Source: Pseudomonadota bacterium (GTDB lineage Bacteria; Pseudomonadota; Alphaproteobacteria; Rhizobiales; Pleomorphomonadaceae). Taken from it: DNA of 38,068 nucleotides. The notes below the pieces were generated by a model. It had not been told where the DNA came from. It worked only from the letters and a program-made list of their open reading frames with translations, and did no database searches. Positions 29,289 to 37,951 of this stretch are shown piece after piece. The stretch is from positions 1 through 38,068 of the forward strand of contig JAEZHI010000010.1 in assembly GCA_023436885.1 (NCBI GenBank), read 5' to 3'. How positions within the stretch are numbered: the first letter of the stretch is position 1; every line of letters starts with the position of its first letter. The translations under genes were made by a program, and so were the position numbers.

Positions 29289-30059
29289 TCAGTGTTTCAG
29301 CCGTCCGGCGAGGAACTGCTGAAGGCGGGGGCTCTCGGCCCGATCGAAAATGGCGTCCGGCGTCCCCTGCTCTTCCACCTGGCCCTGGTGGAGGAACATG
29401 ACGCGGGAGGAGGCGTGGCGGGCAAAGCCCATCTCGTGGGTGACCACCACCATGGTGCGGCCTTCGTCGGCCAAGGCTTGCATGACGCGCAGCACCTCGC
29501 TGACCAGCTCGGGATCGAGCGCCGAGGTCGGCTCGTCGAACAGCATGACGTCGGGGTTGACGCTGAGCGCCCGGGCGATGGCCACCCGCTGCTGCTGTCC
29601 GCCGGAGAGATGCGAGGGATATTTGTCCAGCACGTCGAAACCGAGCCCGACCTTGGCGAGGTTGGCCTTGGCCCGCTCGATCGCCTCGGCGCGCGGCACA
29701 CCGAGCACGCCGATCGGAACCTCGATGACGTTGGACAGCACCGACATGTGCGACCACAGGCAAAAGTTCTGGAACACCATGGCAAGGCGGCTGCGCAGGC
29801 GGCGCAACTGGGCGGAGTCGCTGGCCCTGAGCATGCCGTCGCGCTCGCGGCGGGTGGCGAGCACCTCGCCGTCGACGGCAATCGTGCCGGCGTGCGGACG
29901 CTCAAGGAAGTTGATGCAGCGCAGGAAGGTGCTCTTGCCCGAGCCGCTGGCGCCGATGATGCTGATGACGTCGCCGGCCTCGGCGCCAAGGCTGATGCCC
30001 TTGAGCACCTCGTGATCACCGTAGGACTTGTGGACGTCGCTGACGCTGAGTTTCAGCAT
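29289..30059 (-). CDS. polar amino acid ABC transporter ATPase (HisP/OccP type)
   Basis: A 256-residue ATPase that powers the importer. Walker A GASGSGKST (36-44), Q-loop MVFQNFCLWSHMSVLSNV, signature LSGGQQQRVAIARAL, Walker B DVMLFDEPTSALDPE, H-loop VVVTHEMGFA. The insertion LATRRERDGMLRASDSAQLRRLRSRLAMVFQ is typical of HisP. The ATG at 30059 starts exactly at MLKLSVSDVHKSYG; the frame further upstream has no family sequence. It is the first gene of the five-gene importer-ureohydrolase unit. Confidence 0.93.
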   Translation of the reverse strand: MLKLSVSDVHKSYGDHEVLKGISLGAEAGDVISIIGASGSGKSTFLRCINFLERPHAGTIAVDGEVLATRRERDGMLRASDSAQLRRLRSRLAMVFQNFCLWSHMSVLSNVIEVPIGVLGVPRAEAIERAKANLAKVGLGFDVLDKYPSHLSGGQQQRVAIARALSVNPDVMLFDEPTSALDPELVSEVLRVMQALADEGRTMVVVTHEMGFARHASSRVMFLHQGQVEEQGTPDAIFDRAESPRLQQFLAGRLKH

Positions 30060-30316
30060 GCCGGTCTTTCTTGGTCTGTGCCTGCGCGGAGGGCACAAGT
30101 CGTGCTTAAATTTGTGCCAATCATGCATCTGGCGCGAATATGCGCAAATGATGAATTTTCACCGCATACATGAAATGAGATCATGTGACGCTATTGAAAA
30201 CGGCATAGTGCGCATGGAATAGCCAGCGATCATTGATCCTAAATCACTATTTGGTCAGTAGTTTGCCGGAATCTACCGAACAGTCGACGACGGACCGGCA
30301 GCCCGTCACAAGCCAA
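30060..30316 (-). promoter_or_regulatory. upstream region of the ABC importer operon
   Basis: About 260 bp, more AT-rich than its surroundings. It contains the dyad GGCACAA (30092-30098) / TTGTGCC (30112-30118) centred about 45 bp before the ATPase start, and GCGC-GAATAT-GCGC at about 30132-30145. These are candidate operator sites for the importer. No unambiguous -35/-10 pair is seen and no coding frame is supported. Confidence 0.45.
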
Positions 30317-30351
30317 AACGACCGGAGGGCGCGAGGAGCCCTCCGGTCGTT
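30317..30351 (-). terminator. intrinsic terminator of the tannase-family gene
   Basis: AACGACCGGAGGGC (30317-30330) and GCCCTCCGGTCGTT (30338-30351) form a perfect 14-bp stem with a seven-base loop. On the minus strand it is followed by TTTTGG. It lies about 70 bp after the stop of the gene ending at 30421. Confidence 0.85.
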
Positions 30352-30420
30352 CCAAAGCGTCATTGCTGCCCGCCGATGCCAGGTGGTGTCATGGCTTGGC
30401 GGCTTCAGGACGTGGCGGCG

Positions 30421-32022
30421 TCAGTCCGGCTTCTTGCAGGAATAGCTGGTGACGGCCAGCGCGTCGCCGCCTTCATAGTGCGTCTCGGCCGGATAGGGGC
30501 AGAGCGGCTGGGTGACGCCCGGGAAGTCTTTGCCGGTTGCCGGCATCTCTGCCGGTGGCGTTCCGGTATCGGTCCAGGCTTCGAGGGCGCTAAGCGGATC
30601 GAAATCGTCCAGCGCCGGGCCGCCGCCGCAATGGGTCATGCCGGGCACCATGAACAGCCGCGCGAAATCGCCCCTGGTGTCGGATGTCGCCTTGTCGTAC
30701 CAGCGCATCAGATCGTTGGCCGAGAAGACCGGATCCGACAGGCCCTGGAACATCACCATCTTGCCGCCGCGGGCGGCGAAGGTGGTCATGAAGGTCGATA
30801 CCGCGTCGTTCAGCGCGCCCATCTGCGCCACGTCGCGGGCCGCCTCGTCGAAGTCGAGGGTGGTGACGTCCAGCGTCTCCCGGCGAGGCGTCATGAACAG
30901 GTGCGGCAGGGAATCGCCACCGAGGACGACGTTCCGCGCGTCAGGCTGAGCCGTCGTCGAGCTGCCGAGCTTCCAGGCCCGCCAGCCCGGACTGTTGATG
31001 CCGGCATCGATCGGCCAGTCGCTGTAGAGCGGCGCGCCGCTGGCGCCGTGCGGCCCGGCGACCATCGATTTCAACGCGTCGAGCTTGGCGTCGGACAACT
31101 TGCCGCGCAGCGTCTCCGGGTCGAACCGGCACTGGCGGTAGGCGTTGATCAGCCCATCCTTGGCGCCGTCCAAGCCGTCGCAGGCATCGAGCACCGCTTT
31201 CGACACCACATCGAGATCGGCCTGCGTCAGCGCCTTCGACAGGATGGGGGCGCCATTTTCGACCGGCGCGGCCGCCGTCAGCTCACGCACGTCCCACGCC
31301 TGGGCCAGGGAGGCGGCCGACAGGTGAAAGCCGGGGTTGCCGACGACGATGCCGTCGAACTCGGTGGGATAACGCTGAGCGGCGATCATCGCCTCGCGGC
31401 CACCGTTCGAGCATCCCATGAACACCGAGTGCTTGGGCGCCTTGCCATAGAAGGCGTGGATCAGCGCCTTGGCCACATCCGTCACCTTGCCGATCGACGC
31501 ATAGGCCAGATCAAGCCGCGCCTGCTGATCCCTAGCGAAGGACGCGTCCCGCCCCTCGTGGCCGCTGTCCATGCTGACGACGGCATAGCCGCGGGCCAGC
31601 GCGGTCTTTGCAGTGGAGTCGTGGGCGGGAATGGCGCCAACGGCCGGCGCGAGAAATCCATCCATGCCGCCGCCACCCTGGAACAGGAAGCGACCGTTCC
31701 ACTTGATCGGCGCGCGCATCTGGAACTGAATGCCGTAATGGCCGCCAACCCCTTCGCGGCCATCGATTTCCCCTTCGACCATGCAGTGGGCGCCGGCCTT
31801 GACGTTTTGCGGATTGGCGCCGGTCAACGCCGAATTGGGGTCGGACTGCAGATCCTTGTCGGTTTGCAGGACCGCCCGCTGAATCCGCGTCGACGGCAAG
31901 TTCAGTCGGGAGAGGGCCGAACAGTCGGAAGCGGCCAGCGCCGTGCCCGACAGGCCGACCGTGCAGGCAAGGCCCGCGCCGGCCAGCAGCGCAGCCCTGT
32001 AGCTCATGGTGCGGAGCGACAT
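30421..32022 (-). CDS. tannase/feruloyl esterase family alpha/beta hydrolase, secreted
   Basis: A 533-residue esterase. The signal peptide covers about residues 1-31 (ALLAGAGLACTVGLSGTALA-A). The tannase-family catalytic signature is present: nucleophile S205 in GCSNGGRE with adjacent C204, acid Asp in GLSDPVFS, and His in GMTHCGGG with its adjacent Cys; in this family the two cysteines form a disulfide that aligns the triad (CS-D-HC motif). It probably cleaves phenolic esters (gallate, ferulate) or similar aromatic diesters in the periplasm or outside. A GcvA-like LysR gene lies upstream on the same strand, and a strong terminator follows. Confidence 0.9.
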   Translation of the reverse strand: MSLRTMSYRAALLAGAGLACTVGLSGTALAASDCSALSRLNLPSTRIQRAVLQTDKDLQSDPNSALTGANPQNVKAGAHCMVEGEIDGREGVGGHYGIQFQMRAPIKWNGRFLFQGGGGMDGFLAPAVGAIPAHDSTAKTALARGYAVVSMDSGHEGRDASFARDQQARLDLAYASIGKVTDVAKALIHAFYGKAPKHSVFMGCSNGGREAMIAAQRYPTEFDGIVVGNPGFHLSAASLAQAWDVRELTAAAPVENGAPILSKALTQADLDVVSKAVLDACDGLDGAKDGLINAYRQCRFDPETLRGKLSDAKLDALKSMVAGPHGASGAPLYSDWPIDAGINSPGWRAWKLGSSTTAQPDARNVVLGGDSLPHLFMTPRRETLDVTTLDFDEAARDVAQMGALNDAVSTFMTTFAARGGKMVMFQGLSDPVFSANDLMRWYDKATSDTRGDFARLFMVPGMTHCGGGPALDDFDPLSALEAWTDTGTPPAEMPATGKDFPGVTQPLCPYPAETHYEGGDALAVTSYSCKKPD

Positions 32023-32149
32023 TTGATACCTCGCTTGAAAACTTCAGGCGCAGGATAGGGAGGCAAATCCGAATGAAAAGCGCGATTTTCAGAGGTAAAC
32101 GAACGGATATTCCGATGTATCCCGCCTGCGCGGTCAGTCGAGGCGGTTT

Positions 32150-33040
32150 TCAGCGGAATCTGTCGAGCAGCCAGCGCTGGAACAGCACCGTGGCCGACCG
32201 CCGTTCGCCGGCCGTGGTGGTGATGGTGTACCAGCCGCCCACGGCATCGATGGCGGTGGGAAACGGCTTGATCAACAGGCCGCGCTTGAAGTCGATCGAC
32301 GACAGCGGATCGCTGACCAGCGCCAGACCGGTGCCGTGGATGCTGAGGTCGATCGCCATGGCGAGATCGCTGCAATAGAGGTGGCGAGCCTGCTTTTCCA
32401 CCTCGGGAATGCCGGCCTTGGCCAGCCAGCGGCGCCATTCCGACCCGTCGTCCCAATGCAGGAGACGGCTGTGGCGGATGTCGGAGGGATGGGTCATGGC
32501 GCCGCCCAGCCGCTCGAACAGCTGCGGACTGCAGACCGGCGTGATGTTGACGCGCGCCAGAAGCGCCGAGCGGCGGTCGGCCCAGCCGCCGGAGCCGAAA
32601 GCGATGCCCACGTCGATGTCGGGGATTTCCGGCACCAGGCGGTTGTCGACCAGGCGGATGTGGCATTCGATCGACGGATGGGCGTCGCAGAAACCGTTGA
32701 GGTGCTTGGCGAGCCAGGTGTTGGCGAACATCGGCGGGCAGGCGATGGTCAAGGGCCCGCCGGGCTCGTTCATCTCGCCGAGGCGATCGGCGGCGTCGGC
32801 GATCGAGCGCAGCGAGGCGGTGACCGCCCGGGCGAAGGTGCGGCCGGCGTCGGTCAGCACGATGCCGCGCCCGACGCGCATGAACAGCTCTTGCGCCAGC
32901 GCTTCCTCAAGCCGGCGCATCTGGTGGCTGACGGCGCTGTCGGTGAGGTGCAGCTCGGTGGCCGCCTTGGACAACGACTGATGGCGCGCGACGGCCTCGA
33001 ATGTCCGGAGCGTGGCGAGAGGAAGATTGCGCTGGGACAC
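32150..33040 (-). CDS. LysR-type regulator, GcvA-like branch
   Basis: A 296-residue regulator from a GTG start. NLPLATLRTFEAVARHQSLSKAATELHLTDSAVSHQMRRLEEALAQELFMRVGRGIVLTDAG is the GcvA/AmpR-like HTH. The effector domain includes GPLTIACPPMFANTWLAKHLNGF and DIDVGIAFGSGGWADRRSALL. The frame extends 28 codons upstream to another GTG, but relatives begin about ten residues before LRTFEA, so the GTG at 33040 is preferred. The gene lies upstream of the tannase-family esterase on the same strand (128 bp gap) and may control it. Confidence 0.87.
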   Translation of the reverse strand: MSQRNLPLATLRTFEAVARHQSLSKAATELHLTDSAVSHQMRRLEEALAQELFMRVGRGIVLTDAGRTFARAVTASLRSIADAADRLGEMNEPGGPLTIACPPMFANTWLAKHLNGFCDAHPSIECHIRLVDNRLVPEIPDIDVGIAFGSGGWADRRSALLARVNITPVCSPQLFERLGGAMTHPSDIRHSRLLHWDDGSEWRRWLAKAGIPEVEKQARHLYCSDLAMAIDLSIHGTGLALVSDPLSSIDFKRGLLIKPFPTAIDAVGGWYTITTTAGERRSATVLFQRWLLDRFR

Positions 33041-33205
33041 GGGGCTGCCGGACTGGAAACGGAAGGTTGGCGGGAGGGTGTCGTTTGCGCCGAAGCATGG
33101 CACGCGCGCCAGGGAAAAGTCCACCCGCGAAGGCTGAGACGTCGAAACAAGACGGTAAGCCGCCTATATCGGGCACCGTTACGATCCTGCAGGCTACCCC
33201 GCCGC

Positions 33206-34465
33206 TCACACCCTCTCCCCAAGCAAAAACCTCGTCTCCATCGGCCCCTTGCCCTTCACCTCGACGGTGCGCGGCTCGCTGAACGTGAAGCGGTCCGCGA
33301 GACGGCTGGCGAAGTCGTCGGTCACCTGGATCTGGCCGGGCAGGCTCGTCGCCTCCATGCGCGCGGCGACGTTGACCGCGTCACCCCAGAGGTCGTAGGC
33401 GAACTTGCGCTTGCCGATCACGCCGGCAACCACGCGCCCCGAGCTGATGCCGATGCGCACCTGCACCGGATCGCCCGAGCCCGGCAGCGCGAAGCGGGGT
33501 ATCGCCGCCATGATGTCGAGCGCCAGCCTGGAAATCCGTTCCTCCGGCTCGTCGATCGGATCGGGCAGCCCGGCGGCGGCCATGTAGGCGTCGCCGATGG
33601 TCTTGATCTTCTCAAGGCCGTGCTTTTCCACCAGTTGGTCGATGGCATTGAAGATGCCGTTGAGCAGGGCGACCAGCTCTGCCGGCTGCAGGCGGCCCGA
33701 CAGCGACACGAAGCCGACGATGTCGACAAACAGCACCGATACGTCCGACCGCTCGTCGGCGATCATCTCCTGCCCGGCGGTCAGGCGGGCGGCGATCGAC
33801 TGCGGCAGGATGTTGAGCAGCAACCGGTTGCTCTCGGCAAAGGCCGCCACGAGCCGCCGCTCGGCCGCCTGCGAGGCGCGCATGAACGGCAGCATCATCG
33901 CCAGCACGGCCACCGGCCAGATCACCACCTGACGGATGATCATCGCCCGCGTCCAGTGCTCGGACACCTCATAGATCGGCGGGTGAAACAGCCCGTAGGC
34001 GGTAACCGTCGTGGCGCTCGCCAATGTAAACACCGCCAGCGCCAGCGAGACGCGCCAGGAATAGAACGGCTGGACATAGGCCAGCACCACCACCAGGAAG
34101 GTGTAGCTGGTGAAGCCATATTGCGGACCGACGCAAAGCGTCGCGGCGATGCCGTGCAGGATGAGTTCGCTGATCGACAGCCAATAGGCGGTCCGGTATC
34201 GGCCGGTCTTCAAGAGCAGCAGCGCCGTGATGAACACGACGATGCTGTATTCGTTGAAGATCACCATGGCCCCGACGCCGCCACGCAGGAAGATCGTCAG
34301 CATGAACAGGTGTTCGACGCCGGACAGGGCGTAGAAGAACTTCCAGTAGATGTAATAGCGCCTGAGCGGCTCCGGCACGTCGGCCGGGATGCTGATCATG
34401 TGGCCCCAGATGGCGCGAAGACGGCCCGAAGGGGCCGCGCCGAGCGGCTCGGTGCTGACTGTCAT
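33206..34465 (-). CDS. membrane-bound class III adenylate cyclase
   Basis: A 419-residue cyclase that would make cyclic AMP. About six transmembrane segments (residues 45-195) are followed by a linker helix ESNRLLLNILPQSIAARL and the catalytic domain (about 240-415). Metal aspartates are D248 (VLFVDIVGF) and D292 (KTIGDAYM). K288 and D358 (YDLWGDAVN) are the adenine-selecting pair, so ATP is the expected substrate; N365 and R369 complete the active site. The ATG at 34465 is chosen; an upstream GTG region is GC-rich without family sequence. It is a single gene, flanked by a repeat upstream and the LysR gene downstream. Confidence 0.9.
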   Translation of the reverse strand: MTVSTEPLGAAPSGRLRAIWGHMISIPADVPEPLRRYYIYWKFFYALSGVEHLFMLTIFLRGGVGAMVIFNEYSIVVFITALLLLKTGRYRTAYWLSISELILHGIAATLCVGPQYGFTSYTFLVVVLAYVQPFYSWRVSLALAVFTLASATTVTAYGLFHPPIYEVSEHWTRAMIIRQVVIWPVAVLAMMLPFMRASQAAERRLVAAFAESNRLLLNILPQSIAARLTAGQEMIADERSDVSVLFVDIVGFVSLSGRLQPAELVALLNGIFNAIDQLVEKHGLEKIKTIGDAYMAAAGLPDPIDEPEERISRLALDIMAAIPRFALPGSGDPVQVRIGISSGRVVAGVIGKRKFAYDLWGDAVNVAARMEATSLPGQIQVTDDFASRLADRFTFSEPRTVEVKGKGPMETRFLLGERV

Positions 34466-34565
34466 GATCGCCAATGCTCCCCGTCTCCGGAACCCGAGGT
34501 TCCGCCCTCCGATAGGAACCACCATCTCCGCGCAATTTGCAACGGGGACCGAGGGGGGAGGGTTT

Positions 34566-34728
34566 GAGGGAGACTGATATGGCCCCCGTGCTCTACCTTC
34601 CTGAGGTCCTCTGCCTACGCAGAGGATGACAATCTTATATGTTTGTTTTAATTATATAAAACTGTCATCCTCTGCGTAGGCAGAGGACCTCAGGACGAGA
34701 ACGCACGCCGCCACTATCAGGCGCCCCA
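34566..34728. repeat. composite palindromic repeat R8, best-preserved copy
   Basis: The arms are perfect inverse copies: left CTGAGGTCCTCTGCCTACGCAGAGGATGACA, right TGTCATCCTCTGCGTAGG then CAGAGGACCTCAGGACGAG, around an AT-rich centre of about 30 bp. Each arm can form its own hairpin (CCTCTGC/GCAGAGG around CTA), or the two can pair over about 30 bp. It is useful as the family reference. Confidence 0.9.
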
Positions 34729-34808
34729 CATCCCGCTCCCCCAAAGCAAACTGGCGCCGGAGGAAGCCCCCCGAGCGCCCGCTGTCCCCATTCCCCAAAT
34801 CCGATCCC

Positions 34809-36503
34809 TTATGCGGCCCTGAGCGAGGCCACGAACTCCGAGACTTCCTTCTGCAGCGCCGCCGACTGGCCGTTCAGCCGGTCCGACAGCGTCATCAGCT
34901 GGGTCGAGGCGGTGCCGGTCATCTCGGCCGCCGTGCTGACGCCGGAGATATTCGAGGTGACGTCCGTCGTGCCGGCCGCCGCGCGCTGGGTGTTGCGGGC
35001 GATCTCATTGGTGGCGGCGCCCTGCTCCTCCACCGCGCTGGCAATCGCCGCCGAGGAGTCCTGGATGTTGGTCACCGTCTTGACGATGCGCGAGATCGCC
35101 TCGACGGTGCCGCCGGTCGCGGCCTGGATTTCGCCGATCTTGGCGCCGATCTGGTCGGTCGCCTTGGCGGTCTGGTCGGCGAGCTGCTTCACCTCGGCGG
35201 CGACCACCGCGAAGCCCTTGCCGGCATCGCCCGCCCGCGCCGCCTCGATGGTGGCGTTGAGCGCCAGAAGGTTGGTCTGCGCCGCGATATTGTTGATCAG
35301 CACCACCACCTCACCGATCTGCTGGGCGGCCTGCGACAGCGTCTGAACGTTCTGCGAACTGGTCTCGGCCTCGGTCGCTGCTTCGCGGGCGATCGACGAC
35401 GACTGCGTCACCTGCTTGGAGATTTCCTGGATGGAGGCCGACAGTTCTTCGGCACCGGCAGCCACGGTCTGCACGTTGGTGGCCGCTTCCTCGGCGGCGC
35501 CGGCCACGGCCTGCGCCTGGCGCGCCGTCTCCTCGGCAGTGGCGGAGAGGTTCTTGGCTGCGTCGGCCACCTCGCTCGATGACTTGCCGAAGCCGGCCGC
35601 CAGCTCTTCCATGCGGGTGACGAAATGCTCGGCCAGCTGGGCCCGCTTGCGGATCGCCGCGTCCTCGGCCGCCTTGGCGGCTTCCTGCGTCTTGCGGGCC
35701 GTCTCGGCCGCCATCAGTCCCTGGCGGAAGTCTTCAAGGCCGCCGGCGATCTGACCCACTTCATCCTTGCGCTCGATGCCCTGGATGCTGAGGTCGTAAT
35801 GCCCCGCCTGCATCGACTTCATGGCGTCGATCAGCTTGAGAAGCGGCGCGGTAACCCCGCTACGCAGCAGCATCACGGCCACACCGATCACCAAGACGAC
35901 AATCAGGCCGATGACGATCAGCGTGGTCCACACGGCCTCCCATGTCGAGGCCGTATTGGCATCCGAGACCGCCTGCATGTTGGCGATAATCGCATTGTTG
36001 AGGTCGACGCCAGTTTGTTGGACGGCGACAATTTTGGGGCGACAGTCGCTACCCATCAGAGCCAGCGCCTTGGCATTGACACTGGGATCATTCGAGTTGG
36101 CCATTTGAATGACGTCAGCGCAAACCCCGCTGATCAGTTGCTTGAGGTTGGCGCTATAATCATCGAAAGCCGCCTTGCGCGCGGGAAGGACCGCCGCTGC
36201 AGCGGCCACACTCTTCTCAAAGCCGGCAAGCGCCTCTTCGCGGGCCTTCACGGCTGCCTGGTTCTCAGCGTCCGTGGTAGAGGCCGCATTCCAGTAGATG
36301 GCGCCGATCACATCAGACACGAAACGGTTGGCACGCGCCATGCTGACCGTCGCCGCCGCGTCGCCGTCCAGAAGGTCGCTGTAGCTGGTGTCGATTCCGA
36401 CCATCTGATAGCCGGCATATCCGGCGCCGCCAAGGGCACCGATGCCAAGCATCGCCAGCAATGACGAGACTTTTGCCATTAAAGACAGGTTTGCAAAAGA
36501 CAA
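34809..36503 (-). CDS. methyl-accepting chemotaxis protein
   Basis: A 564-residue chemoreceptor. TM1 (about 12-35), a four-helix-bundle periplasmic domain (36-188) with two cysteines (C128, C154), TM2 (190-214), HAMP (215-265) and the cytoplasmic signalling domain with the hairpin tip QTNLLALNATIEAARAGDAGKGFAVVAAEVKQLADQ. There is no C-terminal CheR/CheB pentapeptide. The start chosen is TTG at 36503, because GGAGG lies eight bases before it; the ATG five codons upstream contains that GGAGG and has no RBS of its own. No che genes are nearby, so it is an orphan receptor; ligand unknown. Confidence 0.9.
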   Translation of the reverse strand: MSFANLSLMAKVSSLLAMLGIGALGGAGYAGYQMVGIDTSYSDLLDGDAAATVSMARANRFVSDVIGAIYWNAASTTDAENQAAVKAREEALAGFEKSVAAAAAVLPARKAAFDDYSANLKQLISGVCADVIQMANSNDPSVNAKALALMGSDCRPKIVAVQQTGVDLNNAIIANMQAVSDANTASTWEAVWTTLIVIGLIVVLVIGVAVMLLRSGVTAPLLKLIDAMKSMQAGHYDLSIQGIERKDEVGQIAGGLEDFRQGLMAAETARKTQEAAKAAEDAAIRKRAQLAEHFVTRMEELAAGFGKSSSEVADAAKNLSATAEETARQAQAVAGAAEEAATNVQTVAAGAEELSASIQEISKQVTQSSSIAREAATEAETSSQNVQTLSQAAQQIGEVVVLINNIAAQTNLLALNATIEAARAGDAGKGFAVVAAEVKQLADQTAKATDQIGAKIGEIQAATGGTVEAISRIVKTVTNIQDSSAAIASAVEEQGAATNEIARNTQRAAAGTTDVTSNISGVSTAAEMTGTASTQLMTLSDRLNGQSAALQKEVSEFVASLRAA

Positions 36504-36824
36504 GGTGTCACCCTCCATGCCCAAGTCGCCGTAAAGGTCGGCGAAATGCAGTTCATGGTAGCAAGTGTTGCTACATGATGGTTAATCGCAACTTAACGTA
36601 GAGAACTAGTCCAAAAGTAGACCATGCGAAAAAAGAATAGGCCATGATGAACCGACAACCTTACACGAGGAATGCCATCCGTTATTTTATGATCGTCTAT
36701 AATGACAGGGGATAAAACTGCCGAGGCAAAAACAGCGGAGGACCTGCCCAGCCCGACCATCTGCCTCTGGTAGCCAACTGTCGAAGCGGACATACTGGCC
36801 GCCCATCGAACGAGCGGACGCCAA
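36504..36824. promoter_or_regulatory. intergenic region between chemoreceptor and oxidoreductase
   Basis: About 320 bp between divergent genes. A dyad GTAGCAA-GTG-TTGCTAC lies at 36558-36574, about 55-70 bp from the chemoreceptor start, where an operator would be expected. The section 36590-36720 is AT-rich (GAAAAAAGAATAGG, TTATTTTATGATCG). No convincing -35/-10 pair or coding frame is supported. Confidence 0.4.
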
Positions 36825-37811
36825 ATGACCGTCAATGTCGCATTGTGTGCCTGGGGCATGTCGGGCCGGGAGTTTCACCTGCCGCTGATCGAGGCCGAGC
36901 CCCGGCTCAGACTCACCACCCTGCTGCGCCGCTCCGGCCCCGATGGCAGCGAGCCCGACGGCGTGAAGTTCGTGTCGGACTTCCAGTCGATCCTCGACGA
37001 TCCCGAGATCGAGCTGGTGGTGGTCAACACACCCAACGAGTTGCACTTCCGCATGGCCAGCGCAGCGCTCGCCGCCGGCAAGCACGTGGTGCTGGAAAAG
37101 CCCATCACCATCACCCTCGAGGACGCCCACGCCCTGGCGAAGCAAGCGCACGGCGGCGACCGCATCCTCGCCGTCTTTCACAACCGCCGTCTCGACGCCG
37201 ATTACCTGACGCTGAAGCGCCATCTCGACAGCGGCGACCTCGGCGATCTCGTCGAGCTGGAATGGCACTACGACCGCTACCGCGCCCACGTGAGCCACAA
37301 GCAGTGGAAGGAGGACAACCTGCCCGGCGCCGGCACCTGGTTCGACCTCGGCATCCACCTGGTCGATGGCATGCTGAACCTGTTCGGGGAGCCGCTCACC
37401 GTCACCGCCGACATGGACTCGCTCCGCCGCCCCGGCGCCGCCACCGATTACTTCGACGTCCGCTTCCGCTACCCCGATCACCGCGTGCGGCTCAGCGGCA
37501 GCACCTTCGTCCGCGAACTCGGTCCGGCGATCATCGCCCATGGCAAGAAGGGCTCGCTGATCATCCCGCACGACAGCGCCCAACCCAAGGGCGAGCCGCC
37601 CACCGCCCTGCTCCATACCGAAATGAACGGCAAGGTGATCCGCGAGCGCGTTCCCCTCGAACCCGCCCGCCACCAGGATTTCTACGCCAACGTCACCGCC
37701 GCCATCGCCGGCGAACAACCGCTCATCTTCACCCCCGAAAGCGCCACGGCAGCGCTGACACTCATTCACAGAGCGATCGAGGCGGCGGAGGTGCGGGGGA
37801 TGAAAGTCTAA
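36825..37811 (+). CDS. Gfo/Idh/MocA family NAD(P)-dependent oxidoreductase
   Basis: A 328-residue sugar or inositol dehydrogenase-type enzyme. ALCAWGMSGREFHLPLI (6-22) is the GxSGxxFHxPl variant of the Rossmann turn found in YdgJ/YvaA-like members; VVVNTPNELHF and LEKPIT (90-95, catalytic-site Lys in EKP) follow; GTWFDLGIHLVDGMLNLFG carries the catalytic Asp/His region. Length is normal. A composite repeat begins at the stop codon. It is a lone gene, and the sugar substrate cannot be predicted. Confidence 0.9.
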   Translation: MTVNVALCAWGMSGREFHLPLIEAEPRLRLTTLLRRSGPDGSEPDGVKFVSDFQSILDDPEIELVVVNTPNELHFRMASAALAAGKHVVLEKPITITLEDAHALAKQAHGGDRILAVFHNRRLDADYLTLKRHLDSGDLGDLVELEWHYDRYRAHVSHKQWKEDNLPGAGTWFDLGIHLVDGMLNLFGEPLTVTADMDSLRRPGAATDYFDVRFRYPDHRVRLSGSTFVRELGPAIIAHGKKGSLIIPHDSAQPKGEPPTALLHTEMNGKVIRERVPLEPARHQDFYANVTAAIAGEQPLIFTPESATAALTLIHRAIEAAEVRGMKV

Positions 37812-37951
37812 GGAGACCTATATCGACCGCTCGTTTCACTCGTCCTGAGGTCCTCTGCCTACGCAGAGGATGACAGTTTGATAGAAAGAGGCGACGAGCT
37901 ATCAATTTGTTTTATATATATAATTCTGTCATCCTCTGCGTAGGCAGAGGA
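37810..37951. repeat. composite palindromic repeat R9, right arm cut by IS30 element
   Basis: The left arm (GTCCTGAGGTCCTCTGCCTACGCAGAGGATGACAG) and the start of the right arm (TGTCATCCTCTGCGTAGG, CAGAGGA) match R8. At about 37951 the sequence changes abruptly to TGGATTCACGC, where R8 has CCTCAGGACGAG. The change coincides with the end of the IS30-family element. The outer left segment starts immediately after the oxidoreductase stop. Confidence 0.87.

Noticed and set aside
30100..30125. Sigma-54 promoter for the ABC operon (TGGCAC-type element on the minus strand)
   Set aside because: The spacing between GG and GC is 11 rather than the required 10 bases and the second element is a poor match.
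28449..30173. Long open frame antisense to the ABC binding protein and ATPase
   Set aside because: A GC-rich shadow of two well-supported minus-strand genes; low-complexity composition with no domain.
30376..32058. 560-codon frame opposite the tannase-family gene
   Set aside because: Antisense shadow in high-GC DNA; the minus strand has a signal peptide, the full catalytic triad and a terminator.
32336..34567. 743-codon + strand frame over the LysR and cyclase genes
   Set aside because: Spans two genes with complete active-site or HTH motifs on the minus strand; no recognisable domain.
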